Shown: positions 25,430 to 35,089 of the stretch, one piece after another
Numbering within the stretch: position 1 is the first letter of the stretch
How the letters are laid out: every line of letters begins with the position of its first letter
Assembly (NCBI GenBank): GCA_963712465.1
Contig: CAVQHY010000006.1
Location: 868,001-932,000, forward strand
Direction of reading: 5' to 3'
Length of the DNA stretch: 64,000 nt
From: CAVQHY01 sp963712465
GTDB taxonomy: Bacteria; Actinomycetota; Thermoleophilia; Gaiellales; Gaiellaceae
Translations under genes and position numbers: made by a program
The notes under the pieces: generated by a model
What the model was told of the DNA's origin: nothing
What the model saw: only the letters and a program-made list of their open reading frames with translations
Database searches by the model: none

Positions 25430-26568
25430 CACTCGGCGAAAGCTCCGTCTGGGTGCCACCGCGGAGTCGGGCTCCAGCGGTGGTCGCGCCTGGACGCGTT
25501 CTTAACTGCGGTCTCGTCAATCTCGATCCCGAGTCCTGGGCTGGTCGGCCGGTCTGCATACCCGTCTACCCACTTGAAGATCGAGTCGTCCACGAGGTAT
25601 TCGAGTGCCGGCGGCCCGAAAACATCGAGGCCCTGCTCCTGAATAATGGCATTCGGCGCAGCGAAACAGATCTGCAACGAGGCAGCGAGCGCGATGACTC
25701 CAATGGCGCAGTGCGGTGCCATCGCCACGTCGTAAGTCTCTGCGAACGCAGCAATGCGCCGTGTCTCGGAGATCCCGCCAGCTTGCGCTACGTCGGGCTG
25801 GATGATGTCGACTCCACGCCCGAGAATATTCTTGAATTCCCAACGCGAGTAGAGACGCTCGCCTGTGGCGATCGGTACCGAGCTGATAGCTGCGAGCTCT
25901 GAAAGAGCCTCTGGATACTCGGGGAGCACGGGTTCCTCGACGAACATGGGTTTTGCGGATTCAAGAAGCGGAAGAAGACGCTTCGCCATCGCCTTCGAGC
26001 ACCGGCCGTGGCAGTCAATCATGACGTCGATCTCGGGACCGACTGCCTCGCGTACGGCCTCGACTCGGGCCACGATTGTCAATCGCGCCGGGGTGTCGGC
26101 AGCGGTCAGAGTGCTGGGTACAAGCTTAAGTGCCGTGTAGCCGGCTCTTACCTTGGCGGCTGCCTCCGTGGCTACAACCGTCGGGTCGTCTTCGCCATCC
26201 TCTGCACCAAGCCATGCATAGACGCGCATCCGCTCGCGTACCGGACCCCCAAGGAGTTCGTGCACTGGTACGCCGTGTACCCTCCCTGCAATGTCCCAGA
26301 GAGCGATGTCGATGCTGGCCACGGCGCTGGCCAGGTCGGGTCCGCCACGGAAAAACCGCCCCTTAGTCAACACCTGCCAATGGTGTTCGATAGAGAGAGG
26401 GTTCGCACCGACAAGCTGCTCCGAGAGCTCGTGGATCGCCGCAGCGACGCTCCAAGGGTTGGTCTGTACGCCCGCCTCGCCCCAGCCAACTATCCCGCCG
26501 TCAGTCCCTATCCGGACGAAGAGTGAGTGCGGCGCAACAAAGTAAGTATCGACGCTTCGAACGATCAT
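25426..26568 (-). CDS. Mandelate racemase/muconate-lactonising-type enzyme (sugar-acid dehydratase-like)
   Basis: 380 residues from ATG 26568; the frame remains open upstream but without homology. N-terminal lid domain to ~125, then the barrel. Motifs: GYTALKLVP at the end of strand 2, DVMIDCHGR (first metal Asp), MFVEEPVLPE (Glu), IATGERLYSR (Glu), IIQPDVAQAGGISE (Asp) and MAPHCAIGVI, whose His is the acid/base typical of the galactonate/mannonate dehydratase branch. The usual K-x-K on strand 2 has only one clear Lys. It would dehydrate a sugar acid to a 2-keto-3-deoxy acid, which suits the neighbouring IclR/GntR and transporter genes. It is intact although its neighbours are broken. Confidence 0.85.
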   Translation of the reverse strand: MIVRSVDTYFVAPHSLFVRIGTDGGIVGWGEAGVQTNPWSVAAAIHELSEQLVGANPLSIEHHWQVLTKGRFFRGGPDLASAVASIDIALWDIAGRVHGVPVHELLGGPVRERMRVYAWLGAEDGEDDPTVVATEAAAKVRAGYTALKLVPSTLTAADTPARLTIVARVEAVREAVGPEIDVMIDCHGRCSKAMAKRLLPLLESAKPMFVEEPVLPEYPEALSELAAISSVPIATGERLYSRWEFKNILGRGVDIIQPDVAQAGGISETRRIAAFAETYDVAMAPHCAIGVIALAASLQICFAAPNAIIQEQGLDVFGPPALEYLVDDSIFKWVDGYADRPTSPGLGIEIDETAVKNASRRDHRWSPTPRWHPDGAFAEW

Positions 26569-26574
26569 CGCGCG

Positions 26575-27005
26575 TGGAAGGCCAAGCGTGGAGACGCCGT
26601 TGCGCCCGGCCCTGAGCCTCCGGGCGGCAGGTAGTCGCCTCGCGCGTTGGGCGGGCCAGTGAGGGAGCGGGAGCAGACACTGCGTCGTCTGCTGTTGTTG
26701 GCGCACTGCTGCCCGGGTCGGCCGCGTGGCAACTCCAGCCCTCGCCCGTTGAACTCGTGGATCACCTTCAGCACATGCGACTTGTCCGGAGGAAGCATGA
26801 GCGCCGTCTTAGCCATGCTCGTCAATCTCGCTGGCGCGAACAAGATCCTCGCATGCCTCGACGCTTCGTGCCTGGCGCTTTTCGATGCGCGCTTCAGAGG
26901 TCGGCGCTCAAATCTGTTTACCACTCTCGGGAAGCTCATGAGGACGCAACGGGATCGGCAAGGAGTTGACCCCCGGTCTGTCGTAGGTCGAGGCTGAGAG
27001 TGCAC
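26575..27005 (-). mobile_element. Possible remnant of an IS630-type transposase
   Basis: The minus strand reads RHARILFAPARLTSMAKTAL followed by HVLKVIHEFNGRGLELPRGR, which resembles the helix-turn-helix part of IS630-family transposases (an I-H-x-F-N-x-x-G-L motif before a GRP stretch). The downstream reading is broken and no DDE residues are seen. The similarity is by eye and short, so I hold it weakly. Confidence 0.3.
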
Positions 27006-27050
27006 CAGGCGGTCAAGAATCGTTACTTGTCATGGGCGTCGAAAGCGTAG

Positions 27051-27952
27051 TCACTTCGCGAGTGCTGCGACGGCGAAAACTCCAACGACGACCGGAACGG
27101 AGGAGCCGACGACGAGCAATCGCATGAGCTGAGGTCGCAGACCAAATACCCGAGCGAGGATGAGGAGGTGAAAGGCGCAGGGCATTGCGGCGCCGAGGTA
27201 GAAAGCGGGCGGGATGTCGGCACCAACGACCGCGGCGCAGCCCAAGAGCACAAGCGGCGAGCAACCAAAGCGGATGACGAAGACGCCGGCAGCCCGCAAT
27301 ATCTCGTCTGACCGATAGACCAGGCGCTCGAGTGGCAGTGCGAGTCCGACCTGGAACAGTCCGAGAGGTCCGACGACGTGCTCGGCGATCTGGCGTAGGA
27401 CATCAACGGAGGCACTCAGTTCGACTTCGCCGCGCCGAAGGGCGAGTGCGGTGACGGCAGCAAGGAGAGGGGGGTTTCGAAGGATTGCTCGCCAAAGGGA
27501 AGCCCTCTCATGCAAACCGGAGCCGTGAAGTCGAGCAACCGTAGTTGAGACTGCAATGGATGGGACGAGCCATGCAAGCTGGCTATAGACGACCATATCT
27601 GCGAGGCCGGCGGTTCCGAATAGCACCAGGGCGAGCGGGTAGCCCAACGAGCCCGTGTTACCGAACGCACCGCCAAGAGCAAGGGCACCAAGTTCGTCTC
27701 GCTCGGGAGCGACGCGGCGTGCGTAGAGGTACGAAATCCCGAGTACAAACCACGAAGCAGCAATGGCTGCGGCGACCGCCAGAGCGAGGTCACGGCCGAG
27801 GGTTACCTCCGAAAGGCGTAGAAGGCAACAATGGGGCTAACAACAAAGAACGAAACGTTCCAAGCCCAGCCGCGCAGAAGCCCGGATGCCTGAGCGCGCT
27901 GCGCCAATAGTCCGGCCGCGAAACAGGCGATGAGGAGCGCTGCTGTGGTCAA
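27051..27952 (-). pseudogene. AEC-family transporter (auxin efflux carrier/malate permease type), one frameshift
   Basis: Starts at TTG 27952 directly after an in-frame stop. The first spans TAALLIACFAAGLLAQR and NVSFFVVSPIVAFYAFRR are in one frame; a shift near 27808 moves to VTLGRDLALAVAAAIAASWF, then GALALGGAFGNTGSLGYPLA, whose GAFGNTGSLGYP is the family's conserved motif. Further membrane spans continue to the stop at 27051, for about ten in all and ~300 residues, the normal size. AEC proteins move organic anions such as malonate, malate or amino acids. It stands between broken genes and may have served the same acid-catabolic island. Confidence 0.8.
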
Positions 27953-28274
27953 TCACACTCGGTGTGCCGACGTTTTACCCTTCGACAAGGCTAGGTGAGG
28001 TGATGAGCCGCCCTTAGAGTTCGCTTACGCCTGGTCATCGCCGTCTCGTTGTAGTCCGTCCTCGATGGTCTCGATGCCTCCCTCGGACATCATCAGTTCG
28101 AGACGAAGCGGATGCCTTTCAGGGCGCTCCCGAACTAGAGACGCGATTCGGTCATGCTTCAAGACCGACATCGTCTTGTTCCATCTCGCCTCCTCCGACA
28201 ACGATCGGCCAGGATCGAGCAAAGACATGCATTCGGTATCGACAACGGGAGATCGGTGAGCTGAGGAGCGTCCG
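27953..28274. other. 320-bp stretch with no assignable gene
   Basis: Only one modest minus-strand open frame crosses it (28025-28336), containing ARWNKTMSVLKHDRIASLVR. It overlaps the 3' end of the RidA-like sequence and matches no family I know. I see no repeats or terminator. Confidence 0.4.
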
Positions 28275-28657
28275 TCAGAAGACAGCGGTAGCCTCGATCG
28301 ACCTGAGGTCGGGCGAGACGAGTGCCGCGACGGCAAAGAGGGTAGTTGCCGGTTTGTGATCGCCGAAGTACTCGGTCCGGGCAGACGCGACAGCGCCGCG
28401 ATCGGATATGTCAGTAGGGTGAACGCCGATCTTCACGACATCCGTTTTCGACGCCCCTGCGGCGTTGAGCAACGCGTCAATCTGTGCCAGCACTCGCGCG
28501 CCTGCTGCTGAGCGTCGGCTTTCCCAAGGACTTCGCCGTCTTCTCCAAGGCAAGCTGTCCGCTGACACTCAGGATGCGAGTGCCAGTAGCCATCGTCGCG
28601 GGGGCAATGGCCCGCTTCGAGGTGACGCACGTCTACAGTGACCACGTTTACAGCCAT
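28275..28657 (-). pseudogene. RidA/YjgF/YER057c/UK114-family deaminase, degraded
   Basis: Starts MAVNVVTVDVRHLEA at ATG 28657; the following segments lie in other frames: AIAPATMATGTRILSVSGQL, EDGEVLGKADAQQQAR and then VLAQIDALLNAAGASKTDVV, VHPTDISDRGAVASARTEYF and ATTLFAVAALVSPDLRSIEA. Joined, they give a ~127-residue RidA protein with the SVSGQL strand and the family ending. The final half is uninterrupted. The active-site Arg normally found before the last strand (R-x-x-V-x-V) is not obvious here (ATTLFAVAAL). Two or three single-base shifts are needed. RidA proteins hydrolyse reactive enamines/imines. Confidence 0.75.
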
Positions 28658-28712
28658 GCTGCTGTCACTCCTTTGCTTGTCTGTCTTGCATTCGCATGAC
28701 TGACCCAACAGG

Positions 28713-29920
28713 TCATGTCTGCGGTTGGTTGGTGTTCTGGCCGGTCTTGGGATCGATGAAGTACAGGCCACGTGTGCCCACTGCGAGGGTCCTGTCTCGC
28801 CCTCTGACGCAACCGACCGCGAATTGAGTCGGGCGACGAAGTTCGTCCGCATCTCGGCCGCCGACTCCTCGAAACTCGTGAGCGTGTCAGCGTCTATGTC
28901 CTCGGCTAGCTCTCTCGTCTCGTCGGTAGTACCGGCGGCACGTTCAGTGAGAAGTCGACGAACGCTTCAGTCCCATCTCCTCGCGGAGATCCACGACGGC
29001 CGAGATCGCCGGTCTCCGGAGTCGTCGCCACGATCGTCGCGTCTTCGATGTTCTCGGGCCGAATTCCGAGACAACTTTGTGTCGAACCCACCCGGTGAGT
29101 GCGGGGTTCTTTGCCACGGCCTCCCAGTCGACCTTAAGCACATCCCTCCGAATTGACGCATGTTACCCCGTTTGCAGCGGTCAGCGTCGCCTCGACGATG
29201 TTCATGGCGGGCGAGCCGATGAAACCTGCCACAAAGAGGTTCCGGGGACGTTGGAAGAGACTTGCGGTCGATCGACCTGCTGAAGGACGCACGTCGCGTC
29301 GCAGCTACAGAGTTTCCTAGGTTCATCGCCTCCGTCTGATCATGCGTCACATAGATCGTTGTCACTCCGACCGCTCTTTGGATGCGCCCGATCTCCGTTC
29401 TCATCTGAACACGAAGCTTGGCATCGAGGTTCGAGAGCGGCTCGTCCATAAGGAAGACCTGCGGCTCTCGTACGATCGCCCTTCCCATCGCCACTCGTTG
29501 GCGCTGGCCGCCAGAGAGGTGCACGGGCCTCTTGAGGAGCTGATCGGTTAGCCCAAGCGCTCGAGCCGCCTCTTGAACCCGGCGGTCAATCTCGCTGCGG
29601 CTCACGCGTCTCAGTTTTAGGCTAAATCCCATGTTCTCATAAACGGACATGTGTGGATACAAGGCGTAGTTCTGGAAGACCATGGCAACGTCCCGATCTC
29701 TCGGACGGAGCCCATTTACCACCCTGTCGCCGATCCGTACCGTTCCAGTGGTGATCGTCTCCAGTCCGGCGACCATCCGCAACAGCGTCGTCTTTCCGCA
29801 CCCCGACGGCCCCACGAGTACAACCAGCGACCCGTCCGCGATACTGAGCGACACTGCATTGACGGCTTGCGTGCCATCCGGAAACACCTTCGTGACGCTG
29901 CTCAATTCGATCTCGGCCAC
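28713..29920 (-). pseudogene. Sugar ABC transporter ATPase (MalK/UgpC-like), degraded in the C-terminal half
   Basis: Starts at GTG 29920, 23 bases after the permease stop. The nucleotide-binding domain is complete: LVGPSGCGKTTLLRMVAGLE (Walker A), VAMVFQNYALYPHMSV (Q-loop), VHLSGGQRQRVAMGRAI (signature), QVFLMDEPLSNLDAKLRV (Walker B) and VTTIYVTHDQTEAMNLG (H-loop). After that the frame is lost; the regulatory TOBE region can be followed in pieces: VDWEAVAKNPALTGWVRHKV, LGIRPENIEDATIVATTPE, FVDFSLNVPPVL and GTRGLYFIDPKTGQ, ending at TGA 28713. At least two or three shifts. It would power the permease and binding protein upstream. Confidence 0.85.
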
Positions 29921-29942
29921 TAGATCAGAAGTGCGTCTCGCT

Positions 29943-31907
29943 TCATTGGTTCCCCAAGCCTGCTGTGAAACCACGCATGATGGCCTTTTGAGCAAACAAG
30001 AAGATGACGATGAGAGGAAGAACCGCAATGAGTCCCGCAGCCGCGCTCTGTTGGATCACGGGCTCGAACTTCGCCACAAGCGACGATGCGGCAACCGTCG
30101 CTGTCCATTTCTCCGGATCCTGGAGTAGCACGACTCCTGCGAGAAGGTCGCCCCACGACCAGACAAACGTGAGCGCCGCAAGTGTGAAGATCGCCGGCTT
30201 AGAGAGCGGTAGAATCACCCGGCCGAGCTGCTGAATCAGAGAGGCGCCGTCGATCCGCGACGCTTCGATAATCTCGATAGGAATAGCGCCGCGGTAATAG
30301 GCGTACATGAAATATGCGCCGAAAGGAGCATTTAGAGCCGCATAGACCACACCGAGGACGATCAGATTATCGGTCAAAGCAAGAGTCGACAGGATCACAA
30401 AGAACGGAATGATGTAGACAACGAACGGTACGATCCATAGCCCCATAATGATCGTGAGCAGAATCTTCGCCCATCGGCCGGGGTGAAGCAGAAACCAGAA
30501 TGCTCCGGCGCTCGATACGACGACGCACAGCACCACGCCCACTGTTACGGCTATCATCGAATTAACCAGCGACCGTCCGAGCGTCGCCGCTGACCATGCA
30601 TATTGAACGTGGTCAAGCGTGAGGTGTCTTGGAATGACGCTGATCGGATTGTGGACAAAATCGCTCTGAGTCTTGAACGCAGTAGTCAAAAGGAAGACAA
30701 ACGGATACAGAAAGGGAATTGTTGCGACGACGACAATTGCTGTGCGGCTCTTGCTCCAGCGCGATCGCTCCGGCTGAGGCTCTATCTCGCCCGTCGTCGG
30801 CGGCGAGACACGGCGCCAACTCAGACGAAGCCATCGGCGAGCTAGGGTAATTCTGTTCCGCAGCGCCCGGTCCGCCGCGAACCACTTGACGCTAAGGTTC
30901 TCTACGATCTTGGTCATGTGGCTTGAACCGGTACCGGCAGCAGTCCGAAGTTCGCGCCGACTCCGTTGCTTCGCAAATAAGGCTCCCATCAATACGATGA
31001 GAGCGACGATCGCCAGCAAGTACACGGCTTCGGCGGCCGCCAAGCCAAAGTAGCCAAGGCCGATCGAATTTTGGTAGATGTCGAAGTCGAGAGTCGTGCT
31101 GGCGTAGCCAGGTCCTCCGCCTGTAAGCACGTAAATCCAGCCAAATGTAAAGAGGAAAATGCTAATTACCTGGAACACCACCCATCCTACGACGACATAT
31201 TTCAGGCTCGGGAGCATTACATAGCGCAGTTTCTGCCACCAGGACGCGCCGTCGAGCTCCGCTGCCTCGAACAGCTCGGGGGGAACGCCGCTCAACGCGG
31301 CGGAAAAGATCACCACTCCGGTTCCGAGGCCCGCCCACGCGAGTACGAAAATGAGCACGGGTTTTACGAGCTCGGGCTCGTCAAGCCAGCCGTGGGCGAG
31401 TGACCCGAGACCAAGATCCGCCAGAATCGCATTGAGCGGGCCATCTGGAGCAAGAATGGTTCTGAAGAGGATGCCGAGGATCGCGGGCGACAGAACGGCG
31501 GGGAGGAAGAAGATCGTTCTGAACAGTCCGGCGGCAGGAACCCGTTCGTAGAGTAGAAGGGCGAGTACAAGCGGCAGCAGCGTCCAAAGCGGAAGGCCCA
31601 GCAGGAAGACACCCTCATTCCGTAGGATCTCGACAAATGTGGATGACCTGGCAAGCTCGATGAAGTTATCGATCCCGACGAAAGAGCTGTCGTATCCGGG
31701 GTTCCACTCGAAGAGGGATCGGTAGAGGGCGATGCCAACCGGAACGAGTATGACCCCGGCCGTGAGAGCTACCAGTGGTAGCAATAGGAGTGTTTCTCCC
31801 AGAGTGTCGCGGACACGCCAAATCGCGCGCCTCGAACCGGCAGCCTCCTCAGGGCTCGAAACCGCAGTACTCGCTGCTGCTGGGCTAGGCCCAGCATCGA
31901 CCATCAT
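29943..31907 (-). CDS. Fused MalF-MalG-type sugar ABC transporter permeases
   Basis: A single 654-residue frame carries two complete permeases. Residues ~1-310 are MalF/UgpA-like: LLLLPLVALTAGVILVPVGI and the EAA loop FEAAELDGASWWQKLRYVML. Residues ~335-654, from SSHMTKIVENLSVKW, are MalG/UgpE-like: AIVVVATIPFLYPFVFLLTT and the second EAA loop IIEASRIDGASLIQQLGRVI. These are normally separate genes. At the join the sequence reads ACATGACC, which in the neighbouring frame is a TGA stop overlapping an ATG, the usual ATGA coupling. So either the fusion is real, or one inserted or lost base near the end of the first gene joined two normal genes. Precedes the ATPase and follows the binding protein gene. 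Confidence 0.85.
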   Translation of the reverse strand: MMVDAGPSPAAASTAVSSPEEAAGSRRAIWRVRDTLGETLLLLPLVALTAGVILVPVGIALYRSLFEWNPGYDSSFVGIDNFIELARSSTFVEILRNEGVFLLGLPLWTLLPLVLALLLYERVPAAGLFRTIFFLPAVLSPAILGILFRTILAPDGPLNAILADLGLGSLAHGWLDEPELVKPVLIFVLAWAGLGTGVVIFSAALSGVPPELFEAAELDGASWWQKLRYVMLPSLKYVVVGWVVFQVISIFLFTFGWIYVLTGGGPGYASTTLDFDIYQNSIGLGYFGLAAAEAVYLLAIVALIVLMGALFAKQRSRRELRTAAGTGSSHMTKIVENLSVKWFAADRALRNRITLARRWLRLSWRRVSPPTTGEIEPQPERSRWSKSRTAIVVVATIPFLYPFVFLLTTAFKTQSDFVHNPISVIPRHLTLDHVQYAWSAATLGRSLVNSMIAVTVGVVLCVVVSSAGAFWFLLHPGRWAKILLTIIMGLWIVPFVVYIIPFFVILSTLALTDNLIVLGVVYAALNAPFGAYFMYAYYRGAIPIEIIEASRIDGASLIQQLGRVILPLSKPAIFTLAALTFVWSWGDLLAGVVLLQDPEKWTATVAASSLVAKFEPVIQQSAAAGLIAVLPLIVIFLFAQKAIMRGFTAGLGNQ

Positions 31908-31930
31908 GACCGCTCAGGCGCCCGCCGAGG

Positions 31931-33298
31931 CTACTTGAACTTCGGTTCCACTTTCTGTCGGATCTCTTCGAGCTGCTCAAGGAGCTCATCAACGGCGATC
32001 CGACCGGCGAAGAGATCCGGAGCACGCCGCTCGAACGGCGTCAATATGATCTGTGGAAACGCCATATAGTTTGTGTGGTTCTCCGGGATCTTGATCCACT
32101 CGAGAAATTGTGCCTCAGGAGCGTAGTCCGATGGAGTTTCGGCCGCACGGTTGTTCGGCAGCTCGCCTGTCTCAGTCCACAGCCTTTCCTGCGCTGCCAC
32201 GCTCTCGAGAAACGAGATGTAGTCGTATGCTTCGTCAGGGTGTTCCGACCATCTAGTTATCGCCCAGCCGCCGTTCGGCCCGGAGTCCATGATCGGGGGA
32301 TAGTGAGATCCAGGTACCGGCGGCTGGAGCATCACGCCGACGTTCTCTGGGCCGAATTCCTTTGCCGCGTCACGGATCTCGCGCCCAGTTGAGAGGTACA
32401 TGGCACCTTTGCCGCCGAGGAAGTCTGGCCCTCCGTCCTCGAGGAGCTTCGATTCTGGGTGCTCGCCCCAGCACTTATGGTTGTTCGCCTCGATTAGAAG
32501 CTCCAGCGATTTCACCATCTCCGGACTGGTGTAGGGGAAATCCATGAGACTGAACTGCTCGAGCTGCTCGGGCGTCATGAGTTGACCGCTCGTGATGTAC
32601 CAATAGTTTTCTGCCTGGTAGCCATCCTTCCAGCCACCCGTGATGGGTGTGATCCCAGCAGCACTGAGCGTATCGCATGCCTTCAGGAACTCGTCCCAGG
32701 TCGTGGGAGGGGCATCCGGATCGAGACCGGCCTGCCGGAAGAGCGTCTTGTTATAGATGTAATGGTAGCCGTAGACCGTATACGGCAGGGCATATGTGTG
32801 CCCGTCCGGAGCCTTGGACTCGGGAATGTTGGCAAGTTGCTCCGTTTGCTCGGGTGTTATGCGATCCTCAAGTGGAATGAGCCCGTCGCGGAAGTCCGCG
32901 GCGAAGATGCCGGGGTAGATTGAGACGATATCCGGCCCTTTCTTGGCAGCTATCGTCGTGCGAAGCTTTGTAAGAAGCTCGGAATATGGAATGCCGGTGT
33001 GCTCGATCGTGACGTTTGGATGGTCCTGCATGTACTCCTGATCCAGCTTTTCCAGAACCGGCTGAAGTCTCTCGGGCACGTACTTGAAATCCCACACTAC
33101 GAGGGTGATCGGTTCTGCTGACGCCGTCGTTTCGGACGCGGGCGGGGCGGGCTCGGTTGAGGCGACCGGAGGGGCCGACTCAGCCGGTTGCGGCTCGGCC
33201 GACGTCTCATCGTCGCTCCCGCCGCACGCAGAGAGGCCCAGAACAAGTGCCAGGGTCGTCAAGGCAACAACGATCACGCTTGAGCGCCAAGGGTTCAT
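31931..33298 (-). CDS. Extracellular solute-binding lipoprotein, family 1 (sugar type)
   Basis: 455 residues. The signal peptide VIVVALTTLALVLGL ends in the lipobox LSAC followed by GGSDD, so the protein is lipid-anchored; a Pro/Ala/Thr/Ser-rich linker of ~40 residues follows. Family-1 features: ITLVVWDFKYVPERLQPVLE, VTIEHTGIPYSELLTKLRTT, PDIVSIYPGIFAADFRDGL, YALPYTVYGYHYIYNKTLFR and TTWDEFLKACDTLSAAGITP. It would bind an oligosaccharide, glycerol phosphate or related ligand and hand it to the permeases that begin 23 bases downstream. First gene of a three-gene minus-strand operon. A strong palindrome lies 114 bases upstream of its start. Confidence 0.92.
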   Translation of the reverse strand: MNPWRSSVIVVALTTLALVLGLSACGGSDDETSAEPQPAESAPPVASTEPAPPASETTASAEPITLVVWDFKYVPERLQPVLEKLDQEYMQDHPNVTIEHTGIPYSELLTKLRTTIAAKKGPDIVSIYPGIFAADFRDGLIPLEDRITPEQTEQLANIPESKAPDGHTYALPYTVYGYHYIYNKTLFRQAGLDPDAPPTTWDEFLKACDTLSAAGITPITGGWKDGYQAENYWYITSGQLMTPEQLEQFSLMDFPYTSPEMVKSLELLIEANNHKCWGEHPESKLLEDGGPDFLGGKGAMYLSTGREIRDAAKEFGPENVGVMLQPPVPGSHYPPIMDSGPNGGWAITRWSEHPDEAYDYISFLESVAAQERLWTETGELPNNRAAETPSDYAPEAQFLEWIKIPENHTNYMAFPQIILTPFERRAPDLFAGRIAVDELLEQLEEIRQKVEPKFK

Positions 33299-33746
33299 CT
33301 GGAGCCCTCCTCTGCAAACTCACGTCCAGGGTTCGAGGATTGTCTCTTAGGCCATGGCCGGCTGTTGAACAAACACACCACTCCGTGAACTTGGTGGGCC
33401 AGCTGAGGACGACAACACGCTTTCGTCATATGAAATCGTGTTGTGGAGAGCGGCTACCTTACTCTGGCCGCAAGCAGGTGTCAACGGGGCCGTCCCCCAA
33501 CCTGTGTACGAAGGACCCCGCTTGCGTAGGCGGCAAACCGTGGTAGACCCACAGCTATGGGGGAGGTTGCCATGGCGCTCATGAGCATTCACGCGCCTTC
33601 CATCTCGAGGCCGGTATCACCATCGGCAATGCTCTCGTCAGCGAGTCTCGCTGTCGAGGCCGCGCGGGAGCGCCCGCCTGGTGATCGACGTTGGACACCG
33701 CTTGGGGTTGTGAGCTAGCCTGCACGCCGAAAAGGCGGGAGGCGGT
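33299..33746. other. 448-bp control region between divergent transport and oxidoreductase genes
   Basis: No gene is visible. The region contains the 33-base palindrome at 33412-33444, described separately, and should hold promoters for both the minus-strand binding-protein operon and the plus-strand Gfo/Idh gene. Confidence 0.6.
33412..33444. promoter_or_regulatory. 33-base palindrome, operator candidate
   Basis: The arms ACAACACG (33412-33419) and CGTGTTGT (33437-33444) are perfect inverted repeats, and TTTC/GAAA continue the symmetry inside, giving 13 paired positions out of 16 around one centre. The core TTCGTCATATGAAA (33422-33435) recurs as TTCGCCATATGAAG at 36445-36458, just before the PhyH-type gene. 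The local IclR gene at 37339 is the natural candidate regulator; that link is inference. Confidence 0.5.
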
Positions 33747-34886
33747 TTGAGCAGGCCCACGGGCACACAGGTACGTGTCGGCGTCATCGGATGTGGCAAC
33801 GTATTCCGCCGGAGCTACGGTGTGGTCCTCAAAGGACTGCAGGACCGCGGCGATGTCCAGGTTGTCGCCGCCTCTGATGTGAATCCCGCTGCCCGCGAGG
33901 CCGTGAAACAGCACTTCGGGTCGATTCGTTTCACGACAGACTTCGAAGAGGTCACAGGATCCGAGGACGTCGACTTGGTGCTCATACTATCCTCGGGACC
34001 AGAGCACGGAAGAATCGCGTTGGTGACTCTACAGGCCGGAAAGCATGTGCTGGTTGAGAAACCAATGGCGAGTACGCTCGAGGTCGGCGCGAAGCTGGTC
34101 GAACTCGCGCGGGATCAGTCGCTGTACTTGCTCCCTGCGCCTCACGTAATCCTTAGCCCCACGTTTCAGATCATTTGGAAACGCGTTCTTCAAGGGGATA
34201 TCGGAAAGGTACTTCTCGCTAGAGCACGATATGGTCTAGGGAAGACGCTCTGGTCCGACTGGTTCTATAGAGCCGGAACAAATGCTCTCTTCGAACTCGC
34301 CGTGTACAACATAACAAGCCTTACGGGCTTGATAGGCCCTGCCAAGCGCGTCACTGCTATGTCGGGCATTGCCCTTCCAGAACGCCAATTGGATGGAAAT
34401 AACATTACCGTCACGGCAAATGATAATGCACAAGTTCTAATTGACTTCGGCGAGAGTGTTTTTGGTGCGGTGACAACCGGAATGTCCATGCATGACTATC
34501 GAAGTCCGGCTCTTGAGCTATACGGTAGCGACGGTGTAATGCAGATGCTCGGAGATGATTGGGCTCCCGAAGGCTACGAGTTGTGGAAGGAAAGCACGCG
34601 CTACTGGCAACATTACCGTGAAAGCGATCCGCTATGGCACTGGACCGACGGGCTCGTCCACCTCGTTGAATGCATCCAGCAACGCAAGGAGCCGGTGATA
34701 ACCCCCGAGCATGCGTTCCACGTCCTCGAGATCATGGTGCGGGCTGAGGAAGCGGCAAGCGACGGCCGGACGCGAATCATCGAAAGCACCTTTCCTGCCC
34801 TCAGACTTGACGCGGCGAACATCGACACAACGCTCGTTGGGTCTCACTCTCACGCGCCGGCAACGCTGGAGCAGCGAGGTATCTGA
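33747..34886 (+). CDS. Gfo/Idh/MocA-family NAD(P)-dependent oxidoreductase (first of two)
   Basis: 379 residues from TTG 33747, with GGGAGGCGG just upstream. Rossmann fold: RVGVIGCGNVFRRSYG; then DLVLILSSGPEHGRIAL and the family's EKP motif HVLVEKPMAS, whose Lys is catalytic. The C-terminal beta domain includes FELAVYNITSLTGLIGPAKR, where a family-type H-x-x-D is replaced by AVYN. Its latter half contains SPALELYGSDGVMQMLGDDW, a segment repeated almost word for word in the next gene. These enzymes oxidise sugars, inositols or sugar acids. Base composition here is much lower in GC than in the purine/amine region downstream, suggesting transfer. Confidence 0.88.
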   Translation: MSRPTGTQVRVGVIGCGNVFRRSYGVVLKGLQDRGDVQVVAASDVNPAAREAVKQHFGSIRFTTDFEEVTGSEDVDLVLILSSGPEHGRIALVTLQAGKHVLVEKPMASTLEVGAKLVELARDQSLYLLPAPHVILSPTFQIIWKRVLQGDIGKVLLARARYGLGKTLWSDWFYRAGTNALFELAVYNITSLTGLIGPAKRVTAMSGIALPERQLDGNNITVTANDNAQVLIDFGESVFGAVTTGMSMHDYRSPALELYGSDGVMQMLGDDWAPEGYELWKESTRYWQHYRESDPLWHWTDGLVHLVECIQQRKEPVITPEHAFHVLEIMVRAEEAASDGRTRIIESTFPALRLDAANIDTTLVGSHSHAPATLEQRGI

Positions 34887-35089
34887 CGCGCGGTTGTGCC
34901 AACTCTGTATGAGGTCTCGCCTTGCCGCGCCTGGCCCAGCGTCTTACTGTCTTGACGAGGGAACGCCTCGAGATCCCGCAGGAGTTCTGTTTGGCATTCT
35001 TGCCCGGTCCGCTGTGTGAGGCCTGCAACTGAGCGGTCTGGCGCCCGCCGATCCATGGCAGAGCAAGACAACCTCGGAAGAACTCAGCC

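Noticed and set aside
28725..29156. Plus-strand open frame over the end of the MalK-like gene
   Set aside because: The minus strand carries clear MalK-type C-terminal segments; the plus-strand reading is Ser/Arg-rich without motifs.
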